Origin: Rehmannia glutinosa
Lineage: Eukaryota > Streptophyta > Magnoliopsida > Lamiales > Orobanchaceae
Direction: 5' to 3'
NCBI GenBank assembly: GCA_016081115.2
Contig: JABTTQ020001745.1
Location: 620,001-684,000, forward strand
Length of the DNA stretch: 64,000 bases
Both the position numbers and the translations under genes were made by a program. The notes under the pieces were generated by a model that had not been told where the DNA came from, searched no databases, and was given only the letters and a program-made list of their open reading frames with translations. Shown here piece after piece: positions 10,042-21,500 of the stretch (position 1 is its first letter; the number at the start of each line of letters is the position of its first letter).

Positions 10042-11388
10042 GATTACAAACCAAAACAATTTTAACGAGGTCGATTTTGAAAACAAAACAATTTTACCGG
10101 TTAAAGAGAACTATCCGTTGTGAGCGACAACATTCCATGCAATATAAACACAAGGATGGGAGTAGAGATATTCAAACATATAGTAAAATCTCCCCTATCA
10201 ATATGCACAACAAGAGTAATGTAAAAGCAATCAACCACAAGCTAAAAGCTTAGCTTTTACATATTGATCTTAAGTACAAGAGCTTATAAGCTCCCCCTGT
10301 CAACAAAACATCATTAGAAAAGTATATGAGTCCATCATACAACAATTGGACTAAGTATAATGCACAACTTATGGCTTTAGGAAGCCATAGCTTATAGCTT
10401 CTTTTGTTTAGCTTAACTTAGCTTCTATGAGCTAATAAGCTTATAACCTGTTTCTCCCCCTTTGGAATCATCAAAAAGAATGTTAGCACGATGAAAATGT
10501 CATATAATCATATCAAAGTACGCAACTAAACCGATGTATCGAGCTATTTGAACATTGAAGCTTATAGACCAAATAGGAGGAAAGAGTCAATCATACGACT
10601 TGTAGAAGCTTATTAAGACTCATTTGATTTGCAAAACATGATCTCTATAAATATACAAGGCTTTTGAAATCGAGAGAATCATGTAGGTGATGAATTTTTC
10701 ATTGAGACATTTTATCGAACACTTGGCGGGCGTCAAAAATTGAAGAAGATATATATAGCCCTTGTAAATGCAATCAAGCCAAGTTTTTCATCACCAAATC
10801 AGTTTAAACACAATACAATATATCATAAATAACAATCTCATCACAAACATATACAAATTTCATCAAGAAAATACATATAGGCCAAGTTTTCAAGGGTTCA
10901 ACCCAATTGAGATAAGGAAGTAGAATTCTTACCATTAAGACGGTAAAGACGAACAATGATGATGATAATCAAGCCTAAATAGGTCCAAGATATGAAATGT
11001 ATGCAACAAAACAAATTTGGAGTGAAATTTGTGTGCAATTGGCGAAGGGGACGAAAAATGGACAAAATAAGCCAAAATGGCTAAGTCTGGAAACAGAACC
11101 ATTTTTAACAAAAAAATCGTTCAGGGCGACCGCACCAGGGCATGGGCGACTGGTCGAGCTGGTGGGCGACCGGTCGGCCCCTGCCCTGGCAGCCCACTGT
11201 TTTGGTTCTGTTTGAAAAATCCGAGGTTTGATCCAAAAATCCGATTTTTCGCCCCTAAGTTTTAAAAACGTGCAAAATACAAACGTAGACCTCATTCAAT
11301 ATACATTATGTCATAAACAAGCTCGAAATGAGGTAAAATACTCGGCAGTAAATGAACAAATGTCCGCGAGTTAACTTTGAGATGGGAT
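10042..11388. other. Copia B region after RNase H, no clear gene
   Basis: In SIRE-type elements an extra open frame can lie between RNase H and the 3' LTR. Here no such frame is visible on the minus strand. A GC-rich patch at 11120-11200 carries the same GGGCGACCGGTCG motif found in the LTRs. The open frames over it on both strands look like by-products of that GC-rich repeat. Confidence 0.5.
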
Positions 11389-11646
11389 TTAATTACATCT
11401 CAAGTGTTTGTTAAAAACGCAATCCCTTAGAAAAAGATATCGAATCTCAATATGTTTAGTTTGATTATGATGAACCATATTTTGAATAATTTTCACCGGA
11501 CTTGTTATCCCGAAAAATAAGAACGTTTTAAAGTTTTGGATACACAAGTCATACGAAGAAGTGCCTTTCAAATATTTGAAAATTTCTTTTAACGGCACTT
11601 TAATGAAATTCGTTGGGATAGTTTTTGAAGTCGAGCATATAGACAT
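11389..11646 (-). pseudogene. Copia B RNase H fragment
   Basis: Contains LKEIFKYLKGTSSYDLCI, the start of Copia RNase H, then jumps to HHNQTKHIEIRYLFLRDCV, the conserved segment near its end. The catalytic middle of the domain is deleted. Confidence 0.75.
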
Positions 11647-11725
11647 AAGGCATATAAAATATCGAGTTTATGGGAATAATAAAAGAAACGTACCTCGAAC
11701 TTGTTTGTAGGTCGATATGCCTTTC

Positions 11726-11908
11726 TCAACCTTTGTCAATCTCTACATTGGTAGCCATAGAGGTTGAGATGGTTCTTCTTTCTTCAATGCCTAACTCCTT
11801 TAAGAGTTCTTTTGAAATATAACCATCTTCTTGGCACTGAATAATTTGAAGTCCAAGCAATAAATTGAGCTCCCCCATCATGCTCATCTCAAGTTCTCCT
11901 TGCGTCAA
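11726..11908 (-). pseudogene. Copia B reverse transcriptase fragment
   Basis: Reads FEMSMMGEL-like sequence (LEMSMMGELNLLLGLQIIQ) followed by ISKELLKELGIEE, a block that lies after the YVDD site in Copia RT. The rest of RT, integrase and protease were not found upstream, so a large deletion removed most of pol. Confidence 0.8.
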
Positions 11909-11909
11909 T

Positions 11910-12964
11910 TTAGAGAATTTCTTCTTCTTGAAAATGCCTTCGAGCTACTAACCTTGTCTTGTTCATCAAACTTGTTGCCTTGGTCATCGAGTTTGTTCCG
12001 AAATACCCTTTTTATCTTCTTCATCACTATCATCATAGGGCATCCAATTGATCTAATGTGTTCATAATAGAACATTTATATCCAAATATTGTGAGGTAAC
12101 TAATATTTGGAGTACTTCATTTCTCATCTACACAACTTAACAAACTCATTACCGGCATCGCTTATATAAGCAAGAAAAAATAGCCCAAGTGTAAAAACAT
12201 GCCTCAATCATCAATCACAAAATATCTTGCATAAGAGCATAGTGGAAAAAGACACTATATAAGTAAGAAACACATACTATGCATTTAGAAGATCATCAGG
12301 AATCTAATAAATCATGCAAGTTCAAATAAGCTTAAGAAAGCTACAAAAGGTCTCTTTTGAAATTTGAAAATCCGATAGCATATAGTTGAGACCTCATTTA
12401 AAAGAAGTATTTGAACAAAAGTTGACAAAGCAAATATGTTCAATCAAATATCGAATAATGCCTTTCAAAAAAAATCTAAAAATCATCTTAATGGCACTTG
12501 TATGAAATACTATGAAAGACAAGCACATAGGCACATGGCAATATATATATCGAGTCTATAAGAGTAAGAATAATACAAGTAAACGTACCTCGATAATTTA
12601 TGCCTTTCTTGACAAATAATGACGTAAATGGCCATTTGTGAAAATATGTAAATCCTACACAATTCTTAAAATAAATCTACCACAAATCATAATAATAAAA
12701 GTGTAGGCTAAGAGATATCACAAGTAAGCTCATGCCATAAAAATCCATAAGAGATGATAACACACTTTAGTCTACAAAAGTGCACAAGAGTTTTAAAAAC
12801 ATCATATAAGGTCTTCTTATTCAAAAATATTTTAAAAGCACAAACATATATTGAAGATCTTAATTAAAAAATAAAATCTTTGAAAACTCATTTTGCAATT
12901 AAGATACAAATAAAAGCATGCATAATAACAAAATAAAATGCATATTTAAATAGGGAGATACGAG
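11910..12964. other. Copia B internal region without recognisable coding
   Basis: AT-rich sequence between the RT fragment and gag. I could not match it to integrase or protease. Some stretches resemble each other, such as CGTACCTCGA near 11689 and 12585, which suggests rearrangement or duplication inside the deleted pol region. Confidence 0.45.
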
Positions 12965-14344
12965 TTACCAATTACGCCATTTCCATGGGTTGTGCCGTTC
13001 CCATTGTTGATGATATCTTCCTCCTTGAAAGTTATCTTGATGATGTCTTTGCCATTTCCAAGGATTATGTTCTTCCCATTGTTGATTATATCTTCTTCTT
13101 GGAAATTGGCTTTGAAAATGTTTTCTCCTTTGATCAAATGAAATGGTCATTTGATGTCTTCTTGGCGGTGTAAATTTTCTTTGATCATTATTTCACCGGG
13201 TACCTAATATAACATTGTTTTGTGGTACCCTCATGTGTTTGGGTCCTTTTGGATTAGTCTTGAGACTTTTAGGTCTCCAACAATAATTAGAGCTATTTCT
13301 AGCTCGACAAGAATTAGCCGTATGACCCTTTTTACCGCAATAAAAACAAGTAATAATTCTAGGAGCATAATGACCAATATGCATAGTGACTTGATCCTTT
13401 TTCATATGATTAACAATATTAGGCTTATGATCAAGTCCTTTATCACAATTATGAACATCAACAATATTGGACATTTTATTGGTACTCAAGTTAGATTTTA
13501 ATAGATCCTTTTTCATGCAATAAATATTCTCAACAAGAGTACTATTTTCTTTCTCAAGGTTTCTAACTTTATCAAGAGTGGTGGTGTGAGCACATGATAG
13601 TGATTCATAAGAAGTAAATAAACTATCCTTATCATTTTTCAAAACAATGAATTCCTTTTTCAAGTTTTTGTATTTAACAAGCAAGCTTTGGAATTCATTT
13701 TGAAGGTCATCAAAATCATTTTGCAAATCACTATAATCATTTTGTATAACAATATCATAGGATGTAGAGGGTCTAAGACATACCTCATTTTCTTCTTCGA
13801 TGCCCATAAAACATTGTTCGACTACTTCATAGTTAGAAGTTGAAAAAGGCTTGTTCCTTAGATTTGACCTTGTATCCCTTTGAGAAGTAGATGCTTTTGA
13901 GTTGCTCCTATCATTTGCATGTACTTCATAGATGGCTTCTAATTTTTGCCATACTTCATGAGCCGATTGAATTCCTACAATAAGTTCATATTCCAAATTA
14001 GTAAGTGAACAATACAAAATATTTAGAGCCTTACCATTTAAGGAGATGATTTTCTTTTCTTCATCATTGAGCTTCTTGAGAGCTTTGGAGGTGTATGTTG
14101 TGTTTTTCATCGGGATGGATTCTCCATTGATAACGATGTTCCAAATATCGAACCCGCAACCTTGTAAATAGCATTCCATTCTTTCTTTCCAAAATATAAA
14201 ATTTTTGGAATCAAATAGTGGTGGCTTGGTAGTGGAGGTGCCGGTAAGATGAGCTTCGTTCGTAGCCGACGATCGTTTCTCTTCACTCGCGATGTGAAAC
14301 GAGCTTGCCAAAGAGTTTGGCTCTGATACCACTTGTAAGTCCAA
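12965..14344 (-). pseudogene. Copia B gag with CCHC knuckle
   Basis: A 383-residue frame (14344-13193). The UBN2-type gag core (FDSKNFIFWKERMECYLQGC ... SAHEVWQKLEAIYE) is followed by a shortened middle, a long polar coiled-coil-like stretch and a CCHC knuckle CFYCGKKGHTANSC near residue 333. The first ATG lies in the LTR end and the frame reads through the primer site, so the true start may be further in. After a stop, 13150-12965 continues with two copies of a QQW-HNPWKW block, a tandem duplication in the gag tail. It would have been the particle protein. Confidence 0.8.
14320..14331 (-). promoter_or_regulatory. Primer-binding site of Copia B
   Basis: On the minus strand TGGTATCAGAGC, separated by AG from the CA-ended 5' LTR. 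It is complementary to initiator tRNA-Met. Confidence 0.92.
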
Positions 14345-14597
14345 GCGGCTATGATAATCTAGAGGGGGGGTGAATAGATTATCTCCATCTTTTCGATTTT
14401 ACCCTCTTTTTCGAACCGAATGCTCAAAGACAATAATAAAGGTGCGGAATGTAAACAACACACGTCGATTTATAAAGGTTCAACCCACCTAGGGCCTAAT
14501 CCTCTACCACCCCAGTATATCCGGGATGGATTTCAAAAAGAAAAAAGATTTTATTAATTACCAAAATTAATACAACACCAACTTACAACAACACCTT

Positions 14598-14809
14598 GAA
14601 GAGCACCACACTCTTCTTCAACACCACCTTTGAGATTACCACAATCTCTCTTGAAGATTACCACAATCTCCAACGGCACCTTGTGAAGATTACCACAATC
14701 TTCAACCTTGAAGAATACCAAATTCTTCAACACCTCGACAAGAAGATTACCACAATCTTCTTACACCTAACACCTAGATCATCCAAGTGTGTTCTTACCA
14801 CAAGAACAC
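14598..14809. repeat. Array of seven stem-loops (5' LTR copy)
   Basis: The same seven inverted repeats as at 8642-8853 at the same spacing. The third loop is ACCAC here and ACCAT in the other LTR, the only difference I see in the stem-loops themselves. Confidence 0.85.
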
Positions 14810-15199
14810 TCACAAGGATATCTTGTGTTGAATGATTACCCAAAAATTCAAGATTACAACTCGATGATGAATTATACAATTGAGTGCAAGTGTAATCAAG
14901 AATAGCCTAGACCTCAAGGATGTGAAAGTGATAAGCTAGGCAAATTACAACAAGAATAATGACAATAGAAGACCAAGTGCTTGCTTGAGTATATCTTGTT
15001 GTGTTGTGTTGTTCACTCTTATTGTTGTGCTTCAAATCTTTCTCTATTTATAGGAGATGATTGATCCTTGATAGGCTCCTCTTGGAATCTAACATCTACA
15101 AAAAAACTGCAATTAAAATCAAGATTATAGCTGTTAGAAATCAATCCCACAATTTAGGGAAAAGTTGTCTACTGCACAATGGTTAGAATTTTGCTGTCA

Positions 15200-15455
15200 A
15201 ACATTAGGGTGACCGGTCACGCACAAATAGACGTTTGAAAATAAGAACACATTTTTACACAGGGCGACCGGTCGACGGGGGGTCCAATCGGTCACCCTAG
15301 GGTCCAACCGGTCACCCTAGGGTCCAACCGGTTGCCCTCTTCAAAAAATCGAAACAGAGAAGTTTGCAAATTTTAACCAACCTTCAGGTACCGGTCACCC
15401 TATAGGTCGACCGGTCGACGTCACGGGTCGCCCTATAGGGTGACCGGTCACCCTC
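15200..15455. repeat. ACCGGT palindrome cluster (5' LTR)
   Basis: Several copies of CCGGTCACCCTAGGG- and CCGGTCGCCCTATAGGG-like sequence in tandem, including three AACCGGT/AATCGGT units at 15283-15340. They match the cluster at 9340-9485 but in different number and order. Confidence 0.75.
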
Positions 15456-16084
15456 ACCAATTTCTGCAAACATGAAGTTTTCTGGTTTGCACAACTTTCA
15501 GGTACGGGTTGCCCTATACGGCGACCGGTTGACCTCAAAACAAAAGTGTTGTCCAATTTTATATCGAAAATAAACTTCAAAAAATACTCCGAAAAATAGT
15601 GAAAACATTTTAGACCAATCGGGAGTATTAGGACAACATAGAAACATTGTTTTGGTGTAAAAATACATTAACAAAAAATCATTAAAAGTGTTGTCCAATT
15701 TTGTCGAAAATAAAACTTGAAGAAATACTCCGGAAAATATTAAAACCATTTTAAATCATTTAGGAGTATTTGGACAACCTTTAAAACCATTGTTTTTGTA
15801 TAAAAACAAAATCATCAAAATCATGATAAAACCATTTATCAAACAGTTTGGAACATATATCTATGTATATAACAATAAGACAATCATTGATCCACTAATA
15901 TACCTTAACAAAACCAGGTAATTTTTAATATTTTGAGCCAAGACAACAAGGTTTATTGGCTTTTTAAATTTAACTCAATTTTCTTTTATATGAACTAAAC
16001 CTTCGGTTGAATTTCCAGTGCGGTCCAACTCAAATTTAACATGATCACTCCGAGACCGAGTTTAGCTTCGCCCATGAATATGAG

Positions 16085-16610
16085 AAGTGAGAACAATGAT
16101 ATTGTCATGTTAGGTTTGGTCTGGAAATAGTCTGCTAATACGTGACAAAATCATTATCCGGACAGCTTATGGTTTGCATTGATCAAGCAAAGTTCTTTCA
16201 CTGATATATATTCGGGATTTTAATATGAAAAGGCAATATTTATTTTTATTCTTAAAGATGACCTTCTTATTTAATATTGGTCTCACATTATGTGGATATA
16301 CATTTAGGATTACTGTTTACCATGTTACAATTTTTATAAATTATGTAGTGTTATTTTTCTTAGAAAGTACTACAATTCTCGTTTTCGGCCCTTGTTAAAT
16401 TAATTATGCATTTTGGAAAATAACTATCAAATACTTATGGAATTCCTTTTACGTGTCTTGGATTAAGATTGTTTTGTTAATTTTTTTGATCGAATAATGC
16501 CAGAGGAAAAATCTTCAATCTTATTGAAGATATGGATTCGGGTTAAACTAAATACATATCTGAGAGGATTGGGGCTCATACTTCAAATCTTCAAAATGAT
16601 CCATTGAATT
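16085..16610. other. No gene seen
   Basis: AT-rich spacer between the hAT-like and the Mutator-like elements, with no convincing open frame or repeat. Confidence 0.5.
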
Positions 16611-16619
16611 TAAAAGGTA

Positions 16620-17576
16620 GTGGAAATTACATAAAATACCATCTTTTTGGTAAACATACCATAAAATACGCTTTTATCACTTTTGTACCTATTTTTTTCC
16701 CTTTTGCACATACTTTTTTCTTTTATTACGCTCCTGCATATTTTTTTGATTATTTTTATTTTTTGTCGTTTTTATTTGTTCATGTATTGCTTTATATGTT
16801 ATATATGTTGTTTCGATGTTGTTTAAATTTGTTTCTTTGTTGTTTCCATGTTGTTTTTTTTGTTATTTCGATGTTTCAAAATATTTTTTACCTATTTCAT
16901 GTATTATTTTGTACATTGTTTCTATTATTTTGGTGTTGTTCTAATAATTTTATTTTGTTTTTTCCATGTAATGTCAATGTGTAAATACAATTTTTATATA
17001 TTTTAAGCTCTTTTTATTCATGTGGTATTTTTAATATTGTTTACATTATTTCTGGGTTGTTTTCAAATCGTTTTTAATGTTCTTCCGATGTTTCTTTGTT
17101 GTTTCCACATATGTTTAAAAACAATTTTTACTTATTTTAACTATTTTTGCTCATATGGTGTTTTCTATATTATTTCTGGTTTGTTCATATATTGCTTCCT
17201 GGTTGTTTCCATGTTTTTTTTTATGTTTTCATGCATTTGATCAAAAATTGAATTGTGTTTTCTTATTCTTGTTGTTTCTATAATATTTTTAATTTATTTG
17301 GTATTAATATGTGTATATTTCTTGGGTTTTTATAAGACTTTGAGTATAAAATGGATTATTTAACGAGGGCAAAATTTATTTTTCCACTGAAATTCTATTA
17401 AAAGAAACATGATTGAAACAATCTTGAAACAAAGCGAAAAAAAGCCGAAAATTTTGGAGGGAGCGTAAAGTTGTGTAAAAAACAGGGACGGGAGCGTAAA
17501 TTTGGATAAAATAGTACCAGAAAAGTTAAAAGACTAACATTTTCTCCAAAAAATGGGGCATTTATGTCAATTGCCC
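16620..17576. mobile_element. Mutator-like non-autonomous element
   Basis: Flanked by the 9-bp direct repeat TAAAAGGTA (16611-16619, 17577-17585), the duplication size of Mutator-like elements. The left end GTGGAAATTACATAAA resembles the inverse of the right end, GGGCAATTGACATAAA. The inside is extremely T-rich with repeated TTGTTTCCATGTTG-like phrases, which makes open frames full of phenylalanine that are not genes. It encodes no transposase. Confidence 0.68.
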
Positions 17577-17778
17577 TAAAAGGTAATTAATCAGAGGATT
17601 TTCTAATAAGTTTTACAAGTTCTTTAAAAAAATGATGATACGGTTGGAAACTTTTAAAATATTCTAGAGTGCCTTTTTTTCTGAAAAAATGTTTAATAGT
17701 ATAATTTATAAATTCATAATAAGATGTTAAGAATTTATATGGTCTTTTAATCAAAAAACAAAATAATAAAGAGTTCCT

Positions 17779-18316
17779 TGTTAGGAATTATTTAATTCCT
17801 AATATGTGGGCAACATATTTAATTATAATTATATTTATCATTTAATTATTAATGGACTAATTAAGTGATCTAAATCCGGTGGAGTCCTAAGACTACTGAA
17901 ATTGATATGAAAACAAAGAGTAAATACCTAATAGGAATCAACTTAGGGGATTATGAGAACCCTAATTTGATACATATATAAAGAACTTTATGGTTATGGT
18001 CCCCAAAATACTAAATTGCAAATAGTTTTATATTCTCCCCATCAAGATGGAAAACGAAGGTCCCATAAGGAATCCGGAGATTTAGTTGAGGAATACCACA
18101 AAGCCAAACTCGGTTCGTGTTCGTGGGATGCTTGTGTTCGAGTCATAGGAGATCCACAGTTGAGGTATTTCATATACAGATCTTATGATGTATCCAGGTA
18201 TTTCAATTATTCCATTAATCTTTGATGATTATAGTATGATGTTTTATCATAGAAAATATTCCGCATGTTCTATGATGATTTATGAATTTTATATTTGTTA
18301 TTATAAAATTCCAACA
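17779..18316 (+). repeat. 5' LTR of Copia D
   Basis: Begins TGTTAGGAATTATTTAATTC and ends AAATTCCAACA. It pairs with 23922-24455. Confidence 0.93.
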
Positions 18317-18318
18317 AG

Positions 18319-18330
18319 TGGTATTAGAAC
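18319..18330 (+). promoter_or_regulatory. Primer-binding site of Copia D
   Basis: TGGTATTAGAAC, two bases after the LTR end. It is a mutated form of the initiator tRNA-Met site TGGTATCAGAGC. Confidence 0.75.
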
Positions 18331-18763
18331 AGTCATCACTGCATAATTGTTGGGATCTGTGGAATATTTATGAAATTATTTTGTTATGTAATTATGATGG
18401 GATTTTATGATTCATATTTGAATTTCTAATTTACAAATGAAATTAAAATGCCTTGTGTTTTATTCAAACATGAAATCTGCCGTTTTAATTTCCGAGTTCT
18501 ATAATTGTTTGAACAATTGAAGAATTCGTTTCTTCATATGCGTTATTTATATGGTTTCTATACAGTTCTTGAGAAACTTGGAAATCTGGAATTCATAGTA
18601 GGTTTCGATGAGTTGTGATTTGTAGGCTTATGTTTCTTTTGTATAATCTGGAAAACTTGGATAGCCTTGGAGAATCTGTTTTCTTTTTGGAGAGACAGTT
18701 CGTGAATGAATTGGAATCTTAGGATAATTGTTGGACCTTGAGATTTATTGCATATAAAAAAAA

Positions 18764-19156
18764 ATGGAATATCCCCTAGATCTGCCCCCTTCTTCTGCTC
18801 GACGAAGAAACGCCACAACGCCGGCGACGGGCAAAATCCCAGTAGGTTTTTTTAGGGTTGCGCACCCACTTTTCCCACCATCCTCGACTGTAGCGGTGTT
18901 GGGCGGTGAAACAGGCGGCACGCGAACGACCACTCTTGGGCCTTGCAGCAGCGCGACGCGTTCTAGCATTTTCCAATGTCTGTTTCTGGTTATAGGCGGC
19001 GGGTGGTAATATGTTGTGGGGAAGACGAGTTGGTGGATAAATGGGAAAGAGGGCTATTTTATTGCAAAATTTAGGATTTGGGGCGATTTTGGTAATAATT
19101 TTTTTTTTTACGTGGCCTGATAACTGATTGGATTTTTCGTATGAGATTGATTGCAC
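18764..19156. other. GC-rich island in the Copia D leader
   Basis: A sharply GC-rich block (about 18780-19015) between AT-rich sequence. Open frames exist on both strands (18764-19009 plus; 18776-19156 minus) but neither resembles a known protein. Both-strand openness is expected from the base composition, so I read it as untranslated leader. Confidence 0.5.
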
Positions 19157-19199
19157 ATTATGGGCCTCTAATATTTATTTGATTAACTTGGGGAACAAT

Positions 19200-20480
19200 T
19201 CGGGCCTCAGTGAAGTTTTAATTAGGCTTGTATAATTTTTTTTTTTTTAAGTCTGATTTTGGTATTTTAAGACTTAATTAAAATTAGATTTTAGCCTAAT
19301 TTAGTTTTCTAGGCTTTAATCTAAATAAAGTAGCTATTAAAGTCTAATTGGTTTCAAGACTTTAAATTAAGTTAATTGAACTCAATTGTTTATGACATAA
19401 TTTTATTTGGACTTAAAATGATTGGACCTTTTGGAGTTTGGATCTTTGATTTTTGAGTCTAAATCAATTCGGAATTTGGGCCTAATTTAAAGTTGATTTT
19501 TAGAGCCAATTAGGTTTTCAGGCTTTAAATCAAATAAGGGGTTAAAGTTTATGGTTGAGCCTCGCTTCAAATAAAATAAAATGTTGGCTTTTATTTTATT
19601 TTATTTTATTTGTATTTGAGTCCTTCTTTAAGCTAAATTTTTGAGTTTAATATAAATTTGAGCTTAAATTTGATGTTTGGATTTGTGTCTATTTTTGCTC
19701 AAATTATATGGTTGGATTTTGTAGCTTAAATTTTGGATATTGAACTTGATCCGATTTTGGATGTAATTCACATTGGGTGGGTTTTGGGCTAATTTGGTTT
19801 TAGGCCTCAAATCTACATAAAGTTGAATTTAAAGTTTAATTTGATTTTTCGGACATTAAATTCGAACAAGGTTAGTTGGATTAAGTTCAAATAAAGTTGC
19901 ATTTGGGCTCAAATTAAGTTGATGTTGAACCCAATTTCTTTTTAATCCAATTTAAAGTTAGATTTTGGGATTAGTTTGTGTTAGATCCTAAAATCTTTAT
20001 AAAGGTTTGAATTTTGTGCTTATATTATGTCGGCTCAAAATTCATATAAGAAAAATTTTGGATTATTTGAATTGGACTTAGGGTATTGGGTCATAAGGGG
20101 TAGAATTAAATAAACCCATAAAGATTGGAGTTATTTTGAATTTTATTCAAATATAATCCATAAAGAATTCAACCCAAATTCGGTTAGAACCCTATTAAAG
20201 TATTTGCATGCTATAGAATTCTTGGGTCCTATTTTGGTTTTACCTTAAAATCCAAATAAAGGTTATATTGAGCTTAATTTATTTGGGCTCGACTTTATAT
20301 CACAAATTCTTTCACTTAATTGAATTTTGGTCCAATTTAGTATTTTGGGCTTTAAATTCAAATCAGACTATGATTTGTTGCCTAATTTGGTTCCCTAGGC
20401 TTTAAATCTAAATAAAGGCGGATTTAATGTCTAATTTGACTTTCAGACTTTAAATCTTTATATAGAACATTGAGCATTTT
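19200..20480 (+). repeat. Degenerate tandem repeats in the Copia D leader
   Basis: About twenty loosely conserved units built around GGCTTTAAATCTAAATAAAG and TTGGGCTCAAATT phrases, spaced some 50-70 bases apart. No unit is identical to the next, so the array is old or was diverse from the start. It lies between the GC-rich island and gag. Confidence 0.65.
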
Positions 20481-20989
20481 TTTATTTATCTTGCTCAATT
20501 GGTCTAATAATATTCAATTAAGTTAATCAAATCAGCATGTTGCCTTCGTGACCTCTGTTGTGGAGAGCAACCTTATTGAAATTACATAGATGACAGTGCA
20601 GAGTTAATTATGCGGAGTGTGATCGGCCCTTCGATTTGACACAGTTTGGCCGAATAACAACGCACTCGTGGTGATAAGTACGTGGCGATTGTATAGACTT
20701 TTCATGTGGGCATAAGTCCGTCCTTCGATAGACTTTTGTTTGACAGAACTTATTGTCAGTACTTGATCATTACAACAAGGTTACCACTTACAATTAATTT
20801 TATGTCCTTCGATGGAGATTAATGTTGTACTAGTTGCCTTGTCATGGGTCCCCATTTGGTTTATTTGCCCATACCTTGTTTATGCTATGACATAAATATT
20901 AACTGTGAGTAATACTATTTTGTTCTATATATTAATTGTCTGCTTAAAATTTAAATATCTGTCAATATTGTGTTCATTTAAGTGCTTAT

Positions 20990-21500
20990 GTCACTATTTT
21001 GGAAATACATTTAGGGCATTATATCTGAAGTGGATAGTGTAAAAGGTTCTCTATAGATATTGTTGAAACATATTAATTTTTTGATTAATCTTGTTTCACT
21101 AAGGAAAAGTGGAACATAAGGGAGTACATTAGGAACATTCAATATCACTTTCAAACTTAAGGCACTAAAGATAGAGTTGTCTAGGACTTGCTCGTGCATA
21201 TGGTATCATTTTTGTTCCTGCACAATAAGACCTTTTTTTAAAGGTAGTTAGTTACAACGTTCTAGAGAACAGTGGACTTTCCACGAGTTTATGTCATATT
21301 GAGCGTGAAAAGAAAGTTTGAGTGGGAAAAGACTTTAAGTACTCATTTAGCGACTATCCCTCAGAATAAAGAAATGAAGTTGCAGTCGACACCATAATTA
21401 GAATGCAAAAGAAATATGATAAGGATTTCACATGTTACTTTTGCAATAAGGGTAGATACAGAAAAATGAATTGCTTCCCAATTTAGTTTATTTCTGCTAG
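20990..21500 (+). pseudogene. Copia D gag remnant with degraded zinc knuckle
   Basis: At 21432-21473 the plus strand reads CYFCNKGRYRKMNC. It matches the gag knuckle CxxCxxxxHxxxxC except that the histidine is tyrosine. Upstream sequence has many stops. About 550 bases follow in which protease and the integrase core cannot be recognised. Confidence 0.7.

Larger units (their letters stand above)
14334..15845 (-). repeat. 5' LTR of Copia B
   Basis: Partner of 8379-10024. It has two copies of the 142-bp unit (starting near 15542 and 15684) and more ACCGGT palindromes (15200-15330, 15385-15455) than the other LTR. The stem-loop array is conserved at 14598-14809. Confidence 0.93.
8374..15850 (-). 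mobile_element. Copia LTR retrotransposon B (SIRE-like, internally deleted)
   Basis: About 7.5 kb on the minus strand with long LTRs (8379-10024, 14334-15845) and target duplication GTTTG (8374-8378, 15846-15850). The polypurine tract, which on the minus strand reads ATCAAAAAGGGGGAGAT, and the 2-base AG spacer between LTR and primer site match the SIRE/Maximus type and are shared with element E. Only 4.3 kb lies between the LTRs. Gag is nearly whole but most of pol is missing, leaving RT and RNase H fragments. It must have relied on proteins from other copies. It inserted into a hAT-like element. Confidence 0.92.
8063..16076. mobile_element. hAT-like non-autonomous element, split by Copia B
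   Basis: The left end CATGGGCGTAGCCAGGATTT and the right end TAGCTTCGCCCATG are inverted copies. They are flanked by the 8-bp direct repeat AATATGAG (8055-8062 and 16077-16084). Inverted termini with an 8-bp duplication are the signature of hAT transposons. Without the inserted Copia B the element is only about 540 bp (8063-8373 plus 15851-16076) and encodes nothing, so it depended on a transposase supplied elsewhere. Confidence 0.8.

Noticed and set aside
16604..16984. 126-codon phenylalanine-rich open frame that looks like membrane segments
   Set aside because: It comes from the T-rich inside of a Mutator-like element and begins in its flanking duplication. Hydrophobicity is a by-product of TTT codons.
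17022..17240. 72-codon hydrophobic frame
   Set aside because: Same T-rich element, same reason.
18776..19156. 126-codon minus-strand frame
   Set aside because: Antisense to Copia D in a GC-rich leader where frames are open on both strands. No recognised motif.
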